Positions 60,686 to 64,000 of a stretch of DNA of 64,000 nucleotides are shown here, piece after piece. This DNA is from Phycisphaerae bacterium. GTDB taxonomy: Bacteria; Planctomycetota; Phycisphaerae; Tepidisphaerales; Tepidisphaeraceae. Positions within the stretch are counted from its first letter, which is position 1; the number at the start of each line of letters is the position of its first letter. Location of the stretch: positions 62,001 through 126,000 of the forward strand of contig JAICIO010000002.1 in NCBI GenBank assembly GCA_025924315.1. Direction: 5' to 3'. The notes under the pieces were generated by a model. The model saw nothing but the letters and a program-made list of their open reading frames with translations, was not told where the DNA came from and searched no databases. A program made the position numbers and the translations under genes.

Positions 60686-61843
60686 TTGTATCGATCCCGA
60701 GCACTTCGCGCGCTGGCAGTATCCGCCGCGATAATCGTCGGATTTGTCTGCACCTCGTCTGCGATAGCGATGGGTTACACGGATCTATACAGCGTCCAGG
60801 CGCCGCCGGGGCGGCAAAATCTGGTGTTGAATCAGTCTGTAGCTCCCGGAGGACAAATCGTTGGAAGGGCGTCATCATCGGCGTCGGGGCCATACGCAAC
60901 GCTTTGGACCCCATCAGCCCCATCGGGCATCGATCTTCATCCGACCACTGGTTTTGACAACTCTCAAGCGCGGGCAACGGATGGAACTCATCAGGTCGGT
61001 TACGGCGCTGTCTCAGGCAGTCAGAATGTCTACCACGCGCTGCTGTGGAGTGGGACGGCGGCCAGCGCAATCGATCTGAATCCGGCTGTCGGTTTCACCG
61101 ATTCACAGGCAGAGGGAGTACACGGGACGCAGCAAGTTGGTGCAGGATCAGGAACGGCGACGAACAATAGTTACCACGCGATGCTCTGGTCCGGCTCCGC
61201 TGACAGCTACGTTGATCTTCATCCACAGAGCGGCTTCAGTTCCTCTGGTGCATTCGCCACAGATGGTGTGCATCAGGTCGGCAGCGGTAACACGACCGCA
61301 ATGGGCAATCCGACTCATGCGCTGCTTTGGTCCGGCACGGCCGCAAGCTATCTCGACTTGAACCCGTCGCGCGTCACCAATTCCAGCGCATATGGTGTTC
61401 ATGGAAACCAGCAAGTCGGTTACGCGATGGGAAGCGCGACGCAGAACTCAATTCATGCGGGGTTATGGGCGGGTACCGCCGCGAGCTACGGCGATCTCAA
61501 TCCCGCTGGCTATTCGCAATCCGAGGCGTTGGCGACGGACGGCTCGCGACAAGTTGGATCCGCGAATGGCTTGAACACCGAAGGGCAGGACCACGCGTTT
61601 GTGTGGGCAGGAACCGCCGCGAGCGGGTTTGACCTGCACAGCCTGCTGCCTTCGTCCTTCATGTACTCGTACGCAACCAGCATCGATGGCGACACGGTCT
61701 ACGGTTACGCCGCGGACAATGATCTGCACTATCACGTGATCGCGTGGAGCATTCCGGAGCCCGCAGGCATTTCATTGATTGCAACGGCCGGCGGCATCGT
61801 ACTCCTCTCTCGCCGTCGTCGACGAGTCTGCTCCGAACACTGA
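60686..61843 (+). CDS. PEP-CTERM-anchored HAF-like repeat protein
   Basis: From a TTG at 60686 (CAGGGAGAATTCC upstream) the product has 385 residues. It has a signal peptide (LYRSRALRALAVSAAIIVGF) and about seven HAF-type repeats (HALLWSGTAASAIDLNP then GVHGTQQVGAG). The C-terminal PEP-CTERM signal is IPEPAGISLIATAGGIV then RRRRR. PEP-CTERM proteins are processed by an exosortase (EpsH-type) and linked to the outer surface; no exosortase gene is in the window. Confidence 0.85.
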   Translation: MYRSRALRALAVSAAIIVGFVCTSSAIAMGYTDLYSVQAPPGRQNLVLNQSVAPGGQIVGRASSSASGPYATLWTPSAPSGIDLHPTTGFDNSQARATDGTHQVGYGAVSGSQNVYHALLWSGTAASAIDLNPAVGFTDSQAEGVHGTQQVGAGSGTATNNSYHAMLWSGSADSYVDLHPQSGFSSSGAFATDGVHQVGSGNTTAMGNPTHALLWSGTAASYLDLNPSRVTNSSAYGVHGNQQVGYAMGSATQNSIHAGLWAGTAASYGDLNPAGYSQSEALATDGSRQVGSANGLNTEGQDHAFVWAGTAASGFDLHSLLPSSFMYSYATSIDGDTVYGYAADNDLHYHVIAWSIPEPAGISLIATAGGIVLLSRRRRRVCSEH

Positions 61844-61846
61844 TGC

Positions 61847-62839
61847 TCACACCGATTCCACCTTCACCACCCGCCCCTCTCGCACGGACTGCTGAATCGC
61901 CACTGCCACCGCGATTGCTCGAGCGCCGTCTTCGACGGTCGCTCGCGGCGGGCGATTGTTCTGAATTGCATCCGCGAGATCGACAACCTCCGGCTCGTAC
62001 GGATGACCTTCGACTTGCGCGACCGGCAGCGGCGACCATTCTTCCTTCCCGCGCGGCGCAAATTGATCGCGGACGACTGTCGCTTTCGTGCCATACGCGC
62101 TGAGGTTGTACAGCTTGGGCATCGGCCCGCTCGGCGCGTACGCGCTCGTGCATTTTCCGATCGCGCCGCTGGCGAATTTCAAAATCGCGACGGCGCAGTC
62201 GTCTTCTTTCATCTCGGGAAACGCGAGGTGATTGCTCATTGCCTGCACCTCGGCGATCGGCCCCGCCCACCACTGCATGATGTCGATCGGATGACACCCG
62301 CCGCCGATCATCGGCACCTCGGCCTCCAAGTTCCACCCTTTCTGCCAGCGGAGATCGTGAATGTAGTCGCCTTCGAGATAGAACAGTTTGCCAAGTTCGC
62401 CCGCATCGATGCGGCGCTTCACTTCGACGAACACCGGATTGAACCGCAGCACGTGGCCGCACATCGCTTTGACGCCTTGCTTCGCAACGCGGCGGTACGC
62501 TTCGACGATTCTGCGACAGTCATCGAGATTATTCCCGAGCGGCTTCTCGCAGAAGAGATGCTTGCCGCGGTTCAGCGCTTCGACCGCGGGCTCGACATGC
62601 AAATGATCGGGCGTGTGCACCGAGACGAGGTCGAGTTGCTCTCGGTCGAGCATCTCGCGAAAGTTGGTGTAGACGCGATCGACGCCATGCTCCGCCGCGA
62701 CGGTTCGGGCTCGCGATTCGTTCACATCGCAGATCGCGACGAGATTCATCGGCGCAGTCGTTTTGTACGCGCGCGTGAAGGCAGCGCCGTTCTTTCCGAC
62801 ACCGATCTGAGCGACTCGGATTGCTCGCTGCTCGCTCAT
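61847..62839 (-). CDS. Gfo/Idh/MocA-family oxidoreductase
   Basis: This 330-residue NAD(P)-dependent oxidoreductase has the Rossmann motif VAQIGVGKNGAAF and the family signature CEKPLG (catalytic Lys region). GGGCHPIDIMQWW is the usual active-site His/Asp element. Members act on sugars or inositols. It shares overlapping codons with the epimerase gene upstream (ATGA) on the same strand, so the two are cotranscribed and probably work on one sugar. Confidence 0.9.
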   Translation of the reverse strand: MSEQRAIRVAQIGVGKNGAAFTRAYKTTAPMNLVAICDVNESRARTVAAEHGVDRVYTNFREMLDREQLDLVSVHTPDHLHVEPAVEALNRGKHLFCEKPLGNNLDDCRRIVEAYRRVAKQGVKAMCGHVLRFNPVFVEVKRRIDAGELGKLFYLEGDYIHDLRWQKGWNLEAEVPMIGGGCHPIDIMQWWAGPIAEVQAMSNHLAFPEMKEDDCAVAILKFASGAIGKCTSAYAPSGPMPKLYNLSAYGTKATVVRDQFAPRGKEEWSPLPVAQVEGHPYEPEVVDLADAIQNNRPPRATVEDGARAIAVAVAIQQSVREGRVVKVESV

Positions 62840-63720
62840 GGCTGTTCCCGCCAGCCGTGAAGTTTAAGAAACGCGTCGAAGCTCGATTCCGGCTGCCAAC
62901 CGAGTGCCTGCTTCGCCCGATCGATGCGCGTGACGGGCCAGAAGAATTTATGCTCGGGCTCCAGCTTCAACTGCTTGAGAATCGGCGAACACCCCGGCCA
63001 ATGCCGCTCCAGCACCGCCCACGGATCCTTCGCCGCATCGAAAATGTCCGCCTGCGTCAGCGGCGTTTCCGGACCGAGGTTCAGTTGCACGTCGCGCAGT
63101 CCCGGCCTGGTCGCCGCAAGTAAATTTGCCCGCGCCGCATCGACGGCGGTGACGTAACGACACAGCAGCAGCAGCCCAAGCTCGTTAATCCCCTCGTCGC
63201 CGAAACCCATGTAGCGCAATTGCACCGATTCCAACTGATCCGTCCGCGCGTACATGCTGCCAAGCTCTTCAATCATGAGTTTCGAGGTGGGATAGATCCA
63301 CGTCGGTCGCGGCGGGAGCGATTCATCGATGATCGCATTCCCATACGCCTGCCAATCGACACCGACGTATACCTCCATCGTGCTCGAGAAAACGCACCGG
63401 CGGATGCCGTTCCGGATCGCGGCGTTGTAGAGATACTCGGCCGACAGAATATTCGTCCGCAGAAACTCCGCGTTCGTCGCCTTCCCGTACTGCGCCCCAT
63501 GCATCGCGGCGGTGTGAATGATGCAGTCGCAACCCTCCGCCGCGCGAAGCACCGCATCCGGATCGGTGATATCGGCGCGAACTCCGCCGTGTGCGACGAC
63601 TTCGTCGGACGTGTCGAACAAAACAAACTGATGTTCGCTCCCGCCAACTCGGCGAATCGCGCGACCAAGCCGTCCGTTCGCACCGGTCAAAAGAATCTTC
63701 ATGTTCTCGATGATCGTCAT
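62836..63720 (-). CDS. NAD-dependent epimerase/dehydratase
   Basis: From the ATG at 63720 (or 63702) the product has about 294 residues. It is an extended short-chain dehydrogenase with ILLTGANGRLGRAIRRVG (glycine-rich NAD site), a Ser near VFSSTMEVYVG and the YPTSK motif (Tyr/Lys catalytic pair). It is coupled by overlap with the Gfo/Idh oxidoreductase, which suggests one sugar pathway. A frame upstream would read through a family B palindrome and is not taken as its start. Confidence 0.85.
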   Translation of the reverse strand: MTIIENMKILLTGANGRLGRAIRRVGGSEHQFVLFDTSDEVVAHGGVRADITDPDAVLRAAEGCDCIIHTAAMHGAQYGKATNAEFLRTNILSAEYLYNAAIRNGIRRCVFSSTMEVYVGVDWQAYGNAIIDESLPPRPTWIYPTSKLMIEELGSMYARTDQLESVQLRYMGFGDEGINELGLLLLCRYVTAVDAARANLLAATRPGLRDVQLNLGPETPLTQADIFDAAKDPWAVLERHWPGCSPILKQLKLEPEHKFFWPVTRIDRAKQALGWQPESSFDAFLKLHGWREQP

Positions 63721-63741
63721 TTCCCGCGCGCGTGCCAATTC

Positions 63742-63820
63742 GTCATCCTGAGCGAAGCGAAGGATCTCCATATCCAAGCACGTTCTCGATCCCGAGATCC
63801 TTCGCTTCGCTCAGGATGAC
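63742..63820. repeat. Family B palindromic repeat (copy 4)
   Basis: GTCATCCTGAGCGAAGCGAA pairs with TTCGCTTCGCTCAGGATGAC. It lies between the divergent epimerase and enolase-superfamily genes. The epimerase frame can be read upstream through it as EILRFAQDD. Confidence 0.9.
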
Positions 63821-63855
63821 ATTGCTGGAGAACCCAGACGCGCTATATTGATCGC

Positions 63856-64000
63856 ATGCCCCGCTCGCTCCGCATTACGAAAATCGCCGCCACGCCCGTC
63901 GTCGTCCCTTCGCGGGCGGACAGCATCATGTCGCCCGAACTTGAGGACGACTGGAGCAAATCGCCCGGCATCGGCAAATCGACAGGCCTGAGCACCGCGA
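63856..64000 (+). CDS. Enolase-superfamily (mandelate racemase-like) protein, N-terminal part
   Basis: An ATG at 63856 opens a frame that runs off the right edge (at least 48 residues). The start MPRSLRITKIAATPVVVPSR is typical of mandelate racemase/muconate-lactonizing-type enolase-superfamily members, which dehydrate or epimerise sugar acids. With the epimerase and Gfo/Idh genes divergent from it, a sugar-acid catabolic cluster is plausible. The catalytic part is not visible. Confidence 0.6.
   Translation, partial: MPRSLRITKIAATPVVVPSRADSIMSPELEDDWSKSPGIGKSTGLSTA

Noticed and set aside
8490-63820. CRISPR arrays formed by the short palindromic repeats
   Set aside because: The repeats are single hairpins scattered between genes, not regular repeats with unique spacers, and no cas gene is present.

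Overview
The window looks like chromosome from a Planctomycetota bacterium, probably the Phycisphaerae/Tepidisphaerales (Humisphaera-like) side. The grounds are the high GC content and the exported proteins that begin with planctomycete-type motifs (LESMERRVLLSA near 11.3 kb; FEGLEDRQLFAG near 56.1 kb). A PEP-CTERM protein, H-X-DG-type and SBBP/HAF repeat proteins, lipid A/LPS-core genes and paired bactofilins point the same way. The lineage is an inference from gene content; there is no rRNA here. The only RNA gene seen is tRNA-Ser(UGA) at 52936-53022.

Layout. 0-7 kb: a Ser/Gly/Ala-rich exported protein running off the left edge, a YggS-type PLP protein, two membrane proteins, an MFS carrier, then a coupled unit of a two-module WaaP-like kinase, a GT9 heptosyltransferase and an Imm10-like protein. 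7-16.5 kb: GH20, two bactofilins, an SBBP surface protein, GH172, a large exported protein, moaA and an RDD protein. 16.6-22 kb: lipid A acyltransferase plus FGGY kinase, PhyH dioxygenase, an ECF sigma/membrane/exported-protein operon, and a cyclophilin. 22-33.5 kb: priA, GNAT, ceramidase-like protein, a frameshifted GH63-type gene, a TPR-like exported protein and a DUF1275 protein. 33.3-41.4 kb: a PPC/DUF296 protein, a 1035-residue FAD/Fe-S oxidoreductase and a LarA-type nickel-pincer enzyme on the minus strand, divergent from DUF362 and GH1 genes. 41.4-48.6 kb: the least orderly part, with an M24 peptidase carrying an in-frame palindrome, a CDF transporter, a ferric-reductase-like protein and a decayed methyltransferase/endonuclease pair. 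48.7-53 kb: larB, larE and a two-component system. 53-64 kb: an M28 peptidase, an RTX/FN3/PKD/beta-helix protein, an asparagine-synthase-like protein, a PEP-CTERM protein, an oxidoreductase/epimerase pair and the start of an enolase-superfamily gene.

Genes that plausibly work together: LarA at 37-38 kb needs the nickel-pincer nucleotide whose makers LarB and LarE lie at 48.7-50.4 kb; LarC is not in the window. A racemase next to an FAD/Fe-S 2-hydroxyacid-type dehydrogenase suggests 2-hydroxyacid or sugar-acid oxidation, and the neighbouring GH1 could feed it. The acyltransferase, heptosyltransferase and WaaP-like genes indicate a lipid A/LPS outer membrane.

A striking feature is the number of intergenic palindromes, falling into at least eight families (called A-I in the entries). 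Two family-A copies supply the stop codon of the gene before them, one family-B copy sits at the 5' end of the epimerase gene, and one family-H-like palindrome lies in frame inside the M24 peptidase gene. No CRISPR array, insertion sequence, integrase or prophage was recognised.
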